Assembly: GCF_016863635.1 (NCBI RefSeq)
Contig: NZ_BOPG01000017.1
Span: forward strand, 109,506 to 173,505
Direction: 5' to 3'
DNA: 64,000 nt
Origin: Virgisporangium aurantiacum
GTDB lineage: Bacteria > Actinomycetota > Actinomycetes > Mycobacteriales > Micromonosporaceae
The translations under genes were made by a program, and so were the position numbers. This document shows, piece after piece, positions 1 through 8,550 of the stretch (within the stretch, counting starts at the first letter, position 1; the number at the start of each line of letters is the position of its first letter). A model generated the notes under the pieces. The model worked only from the letters and a program-made list of their open reading frames with translations. It searched no databases and had not been told where the DNA came from.

Positions 1-15
1 TCGGACACCGACCGG

Positions 16-1002
16 GTGCCCCCTCGCGCACCTGCGCCGCCGGGGCCGAAGCCGAAACGCGAGATCCGGCGGAGGATGCCGCTGCGGGCCCGGCTGCGGC
101 GCGACTGGCCGCTCCTTCTCATGTGCGCCCCGGCGATGCTCCTGCTGCTGGTCTTCCACTACCTGCCGACCGTGGGCAACGTGGTGGCGTTCCAGGACTA
201 CAACCCGTACGCCGGCGACTCGCCGCTGCAGGCGTTCCTGCACAGCACCTGGATCGGGTTCGGCAACTTCGAGACGCTCTTCCATACCGAGGGGTTCTGG
301 GAGGCGCTGCAGAACACGCTCGCCATCACGGCGTTCCAGCTCGTGTTCTTCTTCCCGCTGCCGATCGCGCTGGCGATCCTGCTGAACAGCCTGGTCTCGT
401 CGAAGCTGCGCGCGTTCATCCAGAGCATCGTGTACCTGCCGCACTTCTTCAGCTGGGTGCTGGTGGTGACGTTCTTCGTGCAGATGTTCGGCGGCGCCGG
501 CCTGCTCGCGGAGGCGTTCCGCGACGCGGGACTGCGGCCGTGGGACATCATGACCAACCCCGACACGTTCATCGTGCTGGTCACCGCCGAGGCGGTGTGG
601 AAGGACATCGGCTGGGGCACGATCGTGTTCCTGGCCGCACTGTCCATGGTGGACCAGGAGCAGTACGAGGCGGCCGCCGTCGACGGCGCCGGCCGGTGGC
701 GGCGGATGTGGCACATCACGTTGCCGTCGCTGCGTCCGGTGATCGTGCTGCTGCTGATCCTGCGCCTCGGTGACGCGCTGACCGTCGGCTTCGAGCAGTT
801 CATCCTGCAGCGCGACGCGGTCGGCCGGCAGGCCGCCGAGGTGCTCGACACGTTCGTGTACTACCAGGCGATCGCGAACCAGCAGTTCGGCATCGGCGCC
901 GCGGCCGGCCTGTTCAAGGCCGCCGTCGGGCTGGTGCTGGTGCTGCTCGCGAACAAGGTGGCGCACATGCTCGGCGAGCAGGGGGTGTACTCCAAGCGAT
1001 GA
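16..1002 (+). CDS. Carbohydrate ABC transporter permease, LplB/MalF type
   Basis: This is an inner-membrane permease of a binding-protein-dependent sugar importer. A basic N-terminus is followed by a first membrane helix near residues 33-55 and several further helices. The cytoplasmic EAA loop lies near residues 218-238, with the AAAVDGAGRW core that contacts the ATPase. At 328 aa it has the usual length. I used the GTG at 16, but the frame is open to the window edge, so the true start could lie upstream; an ATG at 76 is another choice. It overlaps the next permease by ATGA. The binding protein is not in the window and probably lies upstream. The neighbouring glycosidases suggest an oligosaccharide substrate. 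Confidence 0.88.
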   Translation: MPPRAPAPPGPKPKREIRRRMPLRARLRRDWPLLLMCAPAMLLLLVFHYLPTVGNVVAFQDYNPYAGDSPLQAFLHSTWIGFGNFETLFHTEGFWEALQNTLAITAFQLVFFFPLPIALAILLNSLVSSKLRAFIQSIVYLPHFFSWVLVVTFFVQMFGGAGLLAEAFRDAGLRPWDIMTNPDTFIVLVTAEAVWKDIGWGTIVFLAALSMVDQEQYEAAAVDGAGRWRRMWHITLPSLRPVIVLLLILRLGDALTVGFEQFILQRDAVGRQAAEVLDTFVYYQAIANQQFGIGAAAGLFKAAVGLVLVLLANKVAHMLGEQGVYSKR

Positions 1003-1925
1003 CCGTACAGACGATGGATCCGGTCCGCCGGAAGCGGCGACCCGGCCGGCCCGCCTGGGAGGAGCCGCCGACGGCGGTGGGCCAGACGGCCAAGACCGTC
1101 GTGCTCGCGATCGTGGTGCTCGCGGTGGTGTTTCCGCTGTGGTCGATCGCGGTCACCAGCGTCTCCTCGCGCGAAACCATCAACGAGACCGGCGGGATGG
1201 TGGTGATACCGCGCGACTTCGACCTGTCGGCGTACATCACCATCTTCGCCGGCGGCCAGGTGACCAACGCGGTCTGGATCAGCACGCTGGTGTCGGTGGT
1301 CGGCGCGGCGTTCAGCCTGACGCTCACCGTGCTGGCCGCGTACGGCCTGTCCCGCCCCAACTCGGTCGGGCACCGGGCGATCCTGTTCTACTTCCTGATG
1401 ACGTTCCTCATCTACCCGGGCATGGTGCCGAGCTACCTGGTCGTCACCGCGTTCGGCCTGAAGGACAACATCTGGGCGCTGGTGCTGCCGAGCGCCATCA
1501 GCGCGTTCAACCTCGTGGTGATCCGGGCGTTCTTCATGAACGTGCCGCAGGAACTGCTCGACAGCGCCCGCCTCGACGGCGCCGGCGAACTGGGCATCCT
1601 GTGGCGGATCGTGCTGCCGCTGTCGAAGGCGGTGATCGCGGTGGTCGGGTTGTTCTACGCGGTCGGCTACTGGAACGCGTTCTTCACCGCGCTGCTGTAC
1701 ATCGACGACAACGACAAGTGGCCGGTGCAACGGCTGCTGCAGAGCTACATCCTGGCCGGGCAGACGCCCAACGTGTCGGGCAGTTCGGTCGGCGTCTCGA
1801 TGCCGCCGACGCTCGCCATCAAGATGGCCGTCGTGATCATCACCGTGGCGCCGATCGTCGCGGTGTATCCGTTCGTTCAGCGGCACTTCGTGAAGGGCGT
1901 CATCGTGGGTGCCGTCAAAGGGTGA
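999..1925 (+). CDS. Carbohydrate ABC transporter permease, LplC/MalG type
   Basis: This is the second permease of the same importer, 308 aa. It has a cytoplasmic N-terminus of about 25 residues, roughly six membrane helices and an EAA loop around residues 184-205 (LLDSARLDGAGELGILWRI). Its ATG overlaps the stop of the first permease, so the two should be translationally coupled and form a heterodimer. The gene is convergent with the GH31 gene and overlaps its 3' end by 11 bases. The closing residues VKGVIVGAVKG are typical of LplC-type permeases that import complex oligosaccharides. No ATPase gene is present; such importers commonly use a shared MsiK-like ATPase encoded elsewhere. Confidence 0.9.
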   Translation: MTVQTMDPVRRKRRPGRPAWEEPPTAVGQTAKTVVLAIVVLAVVFPLWSIAVTSVSSRETINETGGMVVIPRDFDLSAYITIFAGGQVTNAVWISTLVSVVGAAFSLTLTVLAAYGLSRPNSVGHRAILFYFLMTFLIYPGMVPSYLVVTAFGLKDNIWALVLPSAISAFNLVVIRAFFMNVPQELLDSARLDGAGELGILWRIVLPLSKAVIAVVGLFYAVGYWNAFFTALLYIDDNDKWPVQRLLQSYILAGQTPNVSGSSVGVSMPPTLAIKMAVVIITVAPIVAVYPFVQRHFVKGVIVGAVKG

Positions 1926-4215
1926 CACCGTTCAGCGTTATCCGGGTGGGGGTAAGACGGCCCGGCACCGGTGCGACCGTAACCCGGCGCACCCGTGCCG
2001 GGCCGGTCACGTCGACGGCCAGGGTGTCGCCGGTGCGGACGGCGACCACCGACGAGTCGCCGTCCACGTCGTGCAGCACCGTGCGGCCGTCCCCGCCACC
2101 CCAACTGACCACGGTGAGGTCCGCGAACGGCTCCGCGCCGATCGCTCCGGTCGGTTCGGTGACGGTGATCAGCGCGTTGTCCCGGACGAACAACGGGATC
2201 CGGTCGACGGGCTGGCTCACCCTGATGTACCGGCCGCCCTGTTGCGGCTCGCGTGTCCAGTAGTCGAGCCAGGTGCCCTCCGGCAGGTACACGTCGCGGA
2301 CGCCGGACGGGTCGACCATCGGCGCGACGAGCAGGTCGGCGCCGAGCCGGTATTCGAGGTCGGCGGTCCAGGCCGCCGGGTCGTCCGGCGAGTCGACGAG
2401 GAGGGCTCTCATCATGGGGACGCCCGTGCGCGCGGACTCCACCGCCGCCGAGTACAGGTACGGCATGAGCGCGTACCGCAGCCGCAGCGCGTCGACGGCG
2501 TGCCGCTCGGCGTCGGCCGGGAAGTCCCACGGCAGGCGGCTCGTGGTGCCGTGCAGGCGCACCAGCGGCGACAGCGCCCCGAACTGGCTCCAGCGCGCGT
2601 AGAGGTCCGGGGTGGGCGTCCCGTGAAAACCGCCCGCGTCGTGGCTCCAGAACGGGACCCCGCTGAGCCCGTGCGACAGCCCGCCGCGCAGCGTGCTCGC
2701 CATGCCCGGGTAGGACGCGTTGACGTCACCGCTCCACTGGGCCGAGTGGCGCTGCCCGCCGAGGAACGACGACCGCGCCCACACCATGCCGTGGCCGGCG
2801 ATCTCGCGCGTCGTCTTCGAGACGATGTCGTTGAACAGCAACGTGTAGACGTTGTGCAGCTCGACGCCGCGCATCCCGTTGTGTGCCACCGCGTCGACCG
2901 GCACGCCCTCGGCGAAGTCGGTCTTGAACACCGCGACGCCCTGACGTAGCAACGCCCGCAGGTCGTCGGCGAACCACCGGACGGCAGCCGGGTTGGTGAA
3001 GTCGATGATGCCGCAGGCCGGGTACGACCCGTGCCACACGTCGGCGACGTAGACGCTGCCGTCGGCCTTCTTGAGGAAGTGGTCGCGGTGCTTGTCGAAC
3101 GCCGGGCTGCGGTGGCTGACGTACGGGTTGATCCAGAGACAGACCTTGAAGCCCTGCTCCGTCAGCGCTCTCAGCATGGCTTCCGGGTCGGGGAACGTGT
3201 TCGCGTCCCATTGCAGATCGGACCAGTGGCCGTCGACCTGCCAGTAGCAGTCCAGATGCAGGACGTCGCAAGGGATGTCGCGGCGGCGGATGTTCTCCGC
3301 GCGGGCCATCACGTGCTCCTGCGTGTCGACGAAGAAGCCCGACGAGATCCAGGTGCCGAACGCCCACTTCGGCGGCAACAGCGGTGCGGTGGTGAGCATG
3401 TCGTACCGCTGGAGCACGTCGGCCGGCGTGGGGCCGGCGAGCACGTAGTAGTCGATGAGGTCGTCGGGAACGAGGATCTGCACGCAGCTGTGCGTCGACT
3501 GGCCCATGTCGAACTCCACCGGCATGCCACTGTCGACGAGCACGCCGTAGCCGACGCTGGAGAGGTAGAGCGGCACCGCCTTGTGCGACCGGTCCGACTC
3601 GCTGCCGAACGCGTCGAAGTTCCACATCAACGCCCGCTGGCCGCGCTTGTCGAGCCTGGTGAACTTCTCGCCCAGCCCCACGAACCGCTCCAACGCCGGC
3701 GCGACGAAGCTCTCGTGGTACGCCGCCACCTCACCGCAGGCCAGCGACCGCCCGAACGGCAACGTACGCACCCGGCCGCTGATGTCGCGCTCGCCGCGGT
3801 CCTCCTCCAGCAGGGTCCGGCCCGACGCGTCGACGAACCGCAGGTGCCACGGATCGAGCGTGATCTCCGCCGTGATCGGTCCGGCGCCGATCCGCACCGT
3901 ACCGTCACCGACCTCGACGACCGCCGGGTAGGAGCCCGGCCGCACGAGCGCGATCGCCGCCGCACTCCGGCTGCGTGCGTCCGGCTCGGCCGAGAGCCGC
4001 ACCCGGATGACCCCCTCGCCGGCGGCGCTGACCTGCGCGATCAGCGACGAGCCGTCGGACGTTGTCCCCTTGAACGTCGCGCCCCCGGCGTCGGTGCCGA
4101 GCACCTCGGCCCTGGTCAGGACGGACGGCCCGGCATCGCCCGGCCCGCGCACGGGCAGGTCGGGCGGATCGGCCACGAACGTTTCGAACGGCACCAAAGG
4201 CGGACGGTACGGCAT
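1915..4215 (-). CDS. GH31 alpha-xylosidase, YicI type
   Basis: This is a retaining alpha-glycosidase of family GH31, expected to remove non-reducing terminal alpha-1,6-xylose from isoprimeverose or xyloglucan oligosaccharides. The KTDFAE segment places the nucleophile Asp at about residue 433. The WSGD segment places the acid/base Asp at about 497, which matches the order and spacing in YicI-type enzymes. The protein is 766 aa with an N-terminal beta-sandwich, a TIM barrel and C-terminal beta domains. No signal peptide is present, so it should act in the cytoplasm on imported oligosaccharides. A GH31 alpha-glucosidase is the main alternative, but the YicI-like motif and length favour xylosidase. 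Confidence 0.88.
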   Translation of the reverse strand: MPYRPPLVPFETFVADPPDLPVRGPGDAGPSVLTRAEVLGTDAGGATFKGTTSDGSSLIAQVSAAGEGVIRVRLSAEPDARSRSAAAIALVRPGSYPAVVEVGDGTVRIGAGPITAEITLDPWHLRFVDASGRTLLEEDRGERDISGRVRTLPFGRSLACGEVAAYHESFVAPALERFVGLGEKFTRLDKRGQRALMWNFDAFGSESDRSHKAVPLYLSSVGYGVLVDSGMPVEFDMGQSTHSCVQILVPDDLIDYYVLAGPTPADVLQRYDMLTTAPLLPPKWAFGTWISSGFFVDTQEHVMARAENIRRRDIPCDVLHLDCYWQVDGHWSDLQWDANTFPDPEAMLRALTEQGFKVCLWINPYVSHRSPAFDKHRDHFLKKADGSVYVADVWHGSYPACGIIDFTNPAAVRWFADDLRALLRQGVAVFKTDFAEGVPVDAVAHNGMRGVELHNVYTLLFNDIVSKTTREIAGHGMVWARSSFLGGQRHSAQWSGDVNASYPGMASTLRGGLSHGLSGVPFWSHDAGGFHGTPTPDLYARWSQFGALSPLVRLHGTTSRLPWDFPADAERHAVDALRLRYALMPYLYSAAVESARTGVPMMRALLVDSPDDPAAWTADLEYRLGADLLVAPMVDPSGVRDVYLPEGTWLDYWTREPQQGGRYIRVSQPVDRIPLFVRDNALITVTEPTGAIGAEPFADLTVVSWGGGDGRTVLHDVDGDSSVVAVRTGDTLAVDVTGPARVRRVTVAPVPGRLTPTRITLNGVTL

Positions 4216-4218
4216 GCT

Positions 4219-4249
4219 TTAGTTTTTCTTCTAACCGAACTAACTGTCA
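4219..4249 (-). promoter_or_regulatory. Probable promoter and ROK/XylR-like operator of the GH31 gene
   Basis: This AT-rich patch lies directly before the GH31 start. Read on the minus strand it begins with a perfect TTGACA (4249-4244). It contains an inverted repeat of TTAGTT (4219-4224) and AACTAA (4238-4243). TTAGTT/AACTAA half-sites are like those of XylR (ROK family) operators. The short distance to the ATG suggests a leaderless or nearly leaderless transcript. No regulator gene is present in the window. The rest of the gap (4250-4402) shows no gene or clear structure. Confidence 0.4.
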
Positions 4250-4402
4250 ACGGCATCCCACCGCCTCCGGCACCCGCGCCGAGGACAACGACGCATCAGC
4301 GGGGAAGTCCGTCCACGTCATGGCACACACGAATCTCCCCGTTCATTGAATCCGACCAAAGCGGGCACGCACACGCACCAGGATCATGGAGCGAGTCGGA
4401 GC

Positions 4403-6550
4403 TTAGAGGCGCACGACCGTCAGCGGCCCCGCCATCCGGACCGGCCGCCCGGCCACGACCGACAACAGCTCCGCCTCACCACCCGCAACCGTGATCAATA
4501 GATCCTGATCGATGCGTGACTCGACGACCGCCTCGTACCGACCGCCCGCCCACGACAACTGCCGGACCGTGACCGCGCCACGGGCGGCCAGGCCCCGTAC
4601 CGAACCGGCCGGCCAGGCAGCGGGCAGCGCCGGGAGCAGATCCAGCCGCCCCGGCCGCGGCGGCCTGCCACCCGACCCCGGCCACGCCCCGCCGCCCAGG
4701 TGCGCACCGCCGCCCGGCCACGCTCCGCTCCGCGCACCGCCACTCGGCCGCACTCCATCCGGCCGCACGCCGCCCGGCCACGCCCCGCCGCCCGGCCACG
4801 CCCCGCCGCCCGGCCACGCTCCGCCGCCCGGCCGCGCCTCACCTCCCGGCCACCCCCGGCCCCCCGGCCACGCACCGCCAACTGGGTGTGCGGCGGAGCG
4901 CTGGAACGGGCGGGCCCGTCCGGGTTCCGCCAGAACCCGCTGGGTCGAGCGGACCAGCATCGCCGCCACCACGGCCGGGAGTCCGCCCGCCAGGCCGACG
5001 TTGAAGATGGCGCCGCGGTGCTGGGTCGGCACCAGGTTCGGGCGCCAGTAGCGGGACGCCATCAGCGCCAGCGTCTCGGCCGCCTCGTCGGCCAGGCCCA
5101 GCGCGGCCGCGGCCAGCCCCAACTGGGCCAGGCCGTGGCCCGTCCCGCCGGAGCGGTCGTCGCGCCAGAGTTCCAGTCGGCGCCGTACCGTGCGGGTTGC
5201 CGCGGCGCGCAGGGCCGGATCGTCCACGATGGCCGGATCGGGTTCGTACCACAGGGGGTACAGGTCGGCGTGTCCGGGCGCGGTCCACCCGGCGAGTTCG
5301 CCGGCGGCGGCGACGCCGTGGCGCGGGAGGGCGTGCAGGAGGTCGCGCCAGGCGGACTCGGCGGGGTCTGCCAGGCCCAGTTCCGCGGTGGCGGCGAGCA
5401 GGTTCCGGAGCAGGTCGCGCACGACGGCGACGTCCATGGTCGCGAAGGCGGCGGCCGGGTCGTCGCGGCTCACGATACCGAGATGGAATCCGGCCGCCCG
5501 CCGCATGAACGGTAGCGCCCGGGTGGCGAGGAAATCCCGGTCGCCGGTGTAGCACCAATGGTCGTAGTAGAGCCGGGCCAGCCAGGCGTTGCGGCGCGGG
5601 TGCGGCAGCACCGACTCGACGAGGTCGAACAGCGGCGGCATCAGCTCGGGGCAGCCGGTGGGGTGCAGCGCGGCGACGACCACCGCCAGGCTGCCGTCGA
5701 GCCGGTACCCGCTCGCCCACGGTGGCTCGTAGGCGCCGCTCCACACCCCCGCCGGCACGGGCGGCAGGTCGCCGGTGGCGCTGATCACCGCGTAGCGGCC
5801 GGCGTCGAACAGGCGCCGCACCGTGTCCGGCCCGGGTTCGGCGGCGAGCAGGTCCTCGGTCTGCCGAGCCTGCACCGGTCCCAGCTCGAGATGCACGCGG
5901 TGGTACAGGTCGCGGTGCAGCGCGGCGTGCGCGCGCAGCAGCTCCGTCCAATTCGGAGGGACGTCATCGAGCGCGGTCTCTCCGCCGATGACGGTGCGCA
6001 GCAGCACGAGATCGGGCCCGTGCAACCGGCACACGACGGTGTACCCGCTGAGGCCCCCCGGCGGCGGATCCGGGAAGCGGGCGGTCAGCGTGATCCGGTC
6101 GCCGCGGCGACGCACAACCGTGTCGACGGGACGCGGTGGGCGTCCACCGATCTTTTCCAACGCCAGCGCCCAGCGGCCCGGACCGTGCAGGCGGAGCGCG
6201 ACCACGTCGTGCGCCCGCGACACGAACGCGGCCATGCCGGCCGGGCCGGCGTCGGTGGTCCAGCGCTGGGTGACCACGCCGGTGCTGAAGTCGGTGGAGC
6301 GGACGTAGTCGCGGCCGGGGACGTTCGGCTCCGGGGTGCACGTGAGCGTCGCGGCACCGACGAAGGGGTCGATGCCCGGCGCCGTCTGCGGGCGGACCGG
6401 AAGGAACAGGCGCTCGTGCGACACCGTGACGAGCAACCGGGCCGGGCCGCCGTAGCACAGCGCGCCCTGGCGCCCGTTGCCGACGATCAGCGCCTCTTCC
6501 CAATCGTCTGTGGCCGTGCGCGAGGACAGCCCGTTGACAGGCACCGTCAC
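4403..6550 (-). CDS. GH95-like glycosidase (alpha-L-fucosidase family fold) with repeat insertion
   Basis: The N-terminus (EALIVGNGRQGALCYGG, then SHERLFLPV) is typical of GH95-type proteins, which pair a beta-sandwich with an (alpha/alpha)6 barrel. GH95 enzymes are inverting alpha-L-fucosidases or galactosidases. The segment GVWSGAYEPPWASGY aligns with the conserved NPPW region. However, the Asn- and Trp-rich motif that normally follows (N..MNYW) is replaced by LDGSLAVVVAAL, so I cannot see the usual catalytic residues. Residues of about 553-626 are a Pro-Gly-Gly-Ala-Trp repeat not expected in the family. There is no signal peptide. It may be a divergent or inactive enzyme. The neighbouring GH31 and GH42 genes suggest a role on fucosylated or galactosylated oligosaccharides. 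Confidence 0.6.
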   Translation of the reverse strand: MTVPVNGLSSRTATDDWEEALIVGNGRQGALCYGGPARLLVTVSHERLFLPVRPQTAPGIDPFVGAATLTCTPEPNVPGRDYVRSTDFSTGVVTQRWTTDAGPAGMAAFVSRAHDVVALRLHGPGRWALALEKIGGRPPRPVDTVVRRRGDRITLTARFPDPPPGGLSGYTVVCRLHGPDLVLLRTVIGGETALDDVPPNWTELLRAHAALHRDLYHRVHLELGPVQARQTEDLLAAEPGPDTVRRLFDAGRYAVISATGDLPPVPAGVWSGAYEPPWASGYRLDGSLAVVVAALHPTGCPELMPPLFDLVESVLPHPRRNAWLARLYYDHWCYTGDRDFLATRALPFMRRAAGFHLGIVSRDDPAAAFATMDVAVVRDLLRNLLAATAELGLADPAESAWRDLLHALPRHGVAAAGELAGWTAPGHADLYPLWYEPDPAIVDDPALRAAATRTVRRRLELWRDDRSGGTGHGLAQLGLAAAALGLADEAAETLALMASRYWRPNLVPTQHRGAIFNVGLAGGLPAVVAAMLVRSTQRVLAEPGRARPFQRSAAHPVGGAWPGGRGWPGGEARPGGGAWPGGGAWPGGGAWPGGVRPDGVRPSGGARSGAWPGGGAHLGGGAWPGSGGRPPRPGRLDLLPALPAAWPAGSVRGLAARGAVTVRQLSWAGGRYEAVVESRIDQDLLITVAGGEAELLSVVAGRPVRMAGPLTVVRL
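4671..4890. repeat. Degenerate 18-bp tandem repeat inside the GH95-like gene
   Basis: A unit close to CGGCCACGCCCCGCCGCC recurs many times with point changes, sometimes as a half unit. On the coding strand it encodes PGGGAW and relatives, about 70 residues in all. The frame stays open throughout, so the array has expanded in multiples of three. It lies between the catalytic barrel and the C-terminal beta domain. Confidence 0.75.
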
Positions 6551-6568
6551 CCGACCTACTTTGGCCGG

Positions 6569-6582
6569 AGTTCAAACGAACT
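6569..6582. promoter_or_regulatory. Small inverted repeat in the GH95-like/GH42 divergent region
   Basis: The sequence AGTTCAAACGAACT has 5-bp arms (AGTTC/GAACT). It lies in the 53-bp gap between the divergent GH95-like and GH42 genes. An AAGGAGGG ribosome site follows at about 6585-6592, twelve bases before the GH42 ATG. The CGAACT half-site also occurs in the GH31 promoter region at 4237-4242, so one regulator might serve both. This is weak evidence. Confidence 0.3.
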
Positions 6583-6603
6583 GCAAGGAGGGGTGGCCCG
6601 TCG

Positions 6604-8550
6604 ATGCGGTGGCCCGGCGGTCTCAGTTACGGCGGCGACTACAACCCGGAGCAGTGGCCCGACCCCGTGTGCGCCGAGGACATCGCGCTGATGAAGCGCG
6701 CCGCGGTGAACCTCGTCAGCGTCGGGGTGTTCGCGTGGTCGCGGCTGGAGCCGCACGAGGGCCGGTACGAGTTCGGCTGGCTCGACCGGGTGCTCGACAG
6801 GCTCGCCGCCGCGGGCATCGGCGTGGCGCTGGCGACGCCCACCGCGTCGCCCCCGCCCTGGTTCTCCCTCGCCTATCCCGACGCGCTGCCGGTGACCGCC
6901 ACCGGCACCCGCCTGCTGCACGGCAGCCGCGACACCTACTGCGGCGCCGCGCCCGCGTACCGGAGCGCGGCGAGACGCATCGCGACGGCGCTCGCGGAGC
7001 GGTACGCCGACCACCCGGCGCTCGCGATGTGGCACGTGCACAACGAGTACGGCACCACCTGCCACTGCTACCACGCGGCCGGTGCGTTCCGGCGGTGGCT
7101 GCGCGACCGCTACGGGACCCTCGACGCGCTCAACGACGCGTGGGTCACCAGTTTCTGGAGCCAGCACTACTCGTCCTGGACGCAGGTCCATCCGCCCCGG
7201 GCCACGCAGTACCTGCCGAACCCCGCGCACGTGTTGGACTTCAAGCGCTTCTGGTCCGACGAACTGCTCGCCGGATTCGTGGAGCAGCGCGACGTGCTGC
7301 GGGCGGCCACGCCCGACGTTCCGGTCACCACGAACTTCGCCCTCGGCGACTGGGTTCCGGTCGACCATGCGCGGTGGGCGCGCGAACTGGACCTGGTGGC
7401 GATCGACCACTACCCGTCCGGAACCGGTGCGGTCGCCGACGAACAGACGGCGCTCGCGGCCGACACCGCGCGGGGCTGGGCCGGCGGCCGGCCGTGGCTG
7501 CTGATGGAGACCGCCGCCAACCTCGTCTACGTCGACGGCCGGATGCGCACCCGCCCACCGGGACAGCTGTTGCGGCACAGCCTCTCGCACGTCGCGCGCG
7601 GGTCACGGGGCGCGATGTTCTTCCAGTGGCGGGCACCGCGCGGCGGCGCCGAGATGTACCACGCCGCGATGGTGCCGCACGCGGGTGCCGACAGCCGGGT
7701 CTTCCGCGAGGTCACCGACCTCGGTTCGGTGCTGCGCCGGCTGCCCGTGGTGGATGCGCCGGTCGCGGCCGCGGTGGCGGTTCTGCGGGACGCGGAGTCG
7801 GCGTGGGCGCTGGCTCATCCCGGCCTGCCCGCACCCGATCTCGACCACTCCGGCCGGGTGGCCGAGGTGCACGCCGCGCTCGGGCGGCTCGGCCACACCG
7901 TCGACGTGCTGCCGGTCGGTCTGTGCACCGACGCGGCGCTCGACCGCTACCGGGCGGTGTTCGTGCCCGGTGTCTACATCGCGTCGGCGGAAACGGCGTC
8001 CGCGCTACGGTCCTATGTGGACGGTGGCGGGACCCTCGTCGTGTGGTACTTCAGCGGCATCGTCGACGAGACGCTGCGGGTCTGGCCCGGCGCCTATCCC
8101 GGCGCGTACCGCGACGTGCTCGGGCTCCGGGTGACCGAGGTAGACCCGCTGCCGCCCGGTTCCGCCGTCGAACTGTCCACAGGGGACAGCGCCGGCGCGT
8201 GGACGGAGGTGGTGGAGCTCGCCGGTGCCGAGGCCGTTGCCACCTACCCCGACGGCGGGCCGGCGATCACCCGGCACCGGTACGGCGACGGGGTGGCCTG
8301 GTACGTGTCGACGCGGCTGGAACCGGCCGCGCTCACGCGCGTCCTGGCTGAAGCCCTTGGTGACGACGGACCGCAGCCGGCCGACGGCCTCGACCTGGTG
8401 CGGCGCGGTGCCCTGTTGTTCGCCATCAACAACTCCACTGTGGACCGTCGGGTGGACGTGTCCGGAGTGGACGTTCTCACCGGAGCACCGGTCGACGGCG
8501 CGCTGACCGTGCCGGCCGGCGCGGTGGCGGTCATCGAAACAGGTTCGTGA
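6604..8550 (+). CDS. GH42 beta-galactosidase
   Basis: This is a retaining beta-galactosidase of family GH42, 648 aa, with the usual three parts: a TIM barrel (about 1-390), a trimerisation/glutaminase-like domain (about 400-600) and a short C-terminal beta domain. The N-terminus GGDYNPEQWP is a family hallmark. The acid/base Glu lies in HNEYG at about residue 148, and the nucleophile Glu in LLMETA at about 302. No signal peptide is present, so it should act inside the cell. It is transcribed divergently from the GH95-like gene and overlaps the 3' end of the Hsp70-type gene by 20 bases. With the GH31 xylosidase it would remove galactose from branched oligosaccharides. Confidence 0.92.
   Translation: MRWPGGLSYGGDYNPEQWPDPVCAEDIALMKRAAVNLVSVGVFAWSRLEPHEGRYEFGWLDRVLDRLAAAGIGVALATPTASPPPWFSLAYPDALPVTATGTRLLHGSRDTYCGAAPAYRSAARRIATALAERYADHPALAMWHVHNEYGTTCHCYHAAGAFRRWLRDRYGTLDALNDAWVTSFWSQHYSSWTQVHPPRATQYLPNPAHVLDFKRFWSDELLAGFVEQRDVLRAATPDVPVTTNFALGDWVPVDHARWARELDLVAIDHYPSGTGAVADEQTALAADTARGWAGGRPWLLMETAANLVYVDGRMRTRPPGQLLRHSLSHVARGSRGAMFFQWRAPRGGAEMYHAAMVPHAGADSRVFREVTDLGSVLRRLPVVDAPVAAAVAVLRDAESAWALAHPGLPAPDLDHSGRVAEVHAALGRLGHTVDVLPVGLCTDAALDRYRAVFVPGVYIASAETASALRSYVDGGGTLVVWYFSGIVDETLRVWPGAYPGAYRDVLGLRVTEVDPLPPGSAVELSTGDSAGAWTEVVELAGAEAVATYPDGGPAITRHRYGDGVAWYVSTRLEPAALTRVLAEALGDDGPQPADGLDLVRRGALLFAINNSTVDRRVDVSGVDVLTGAPVDGALTVPAGAVAVIETGS

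Noticed and set aside
4671..4890. CRISPR-like repeats
   Set aside because: They are degenerate, contiguous, in frame and inside a gene.
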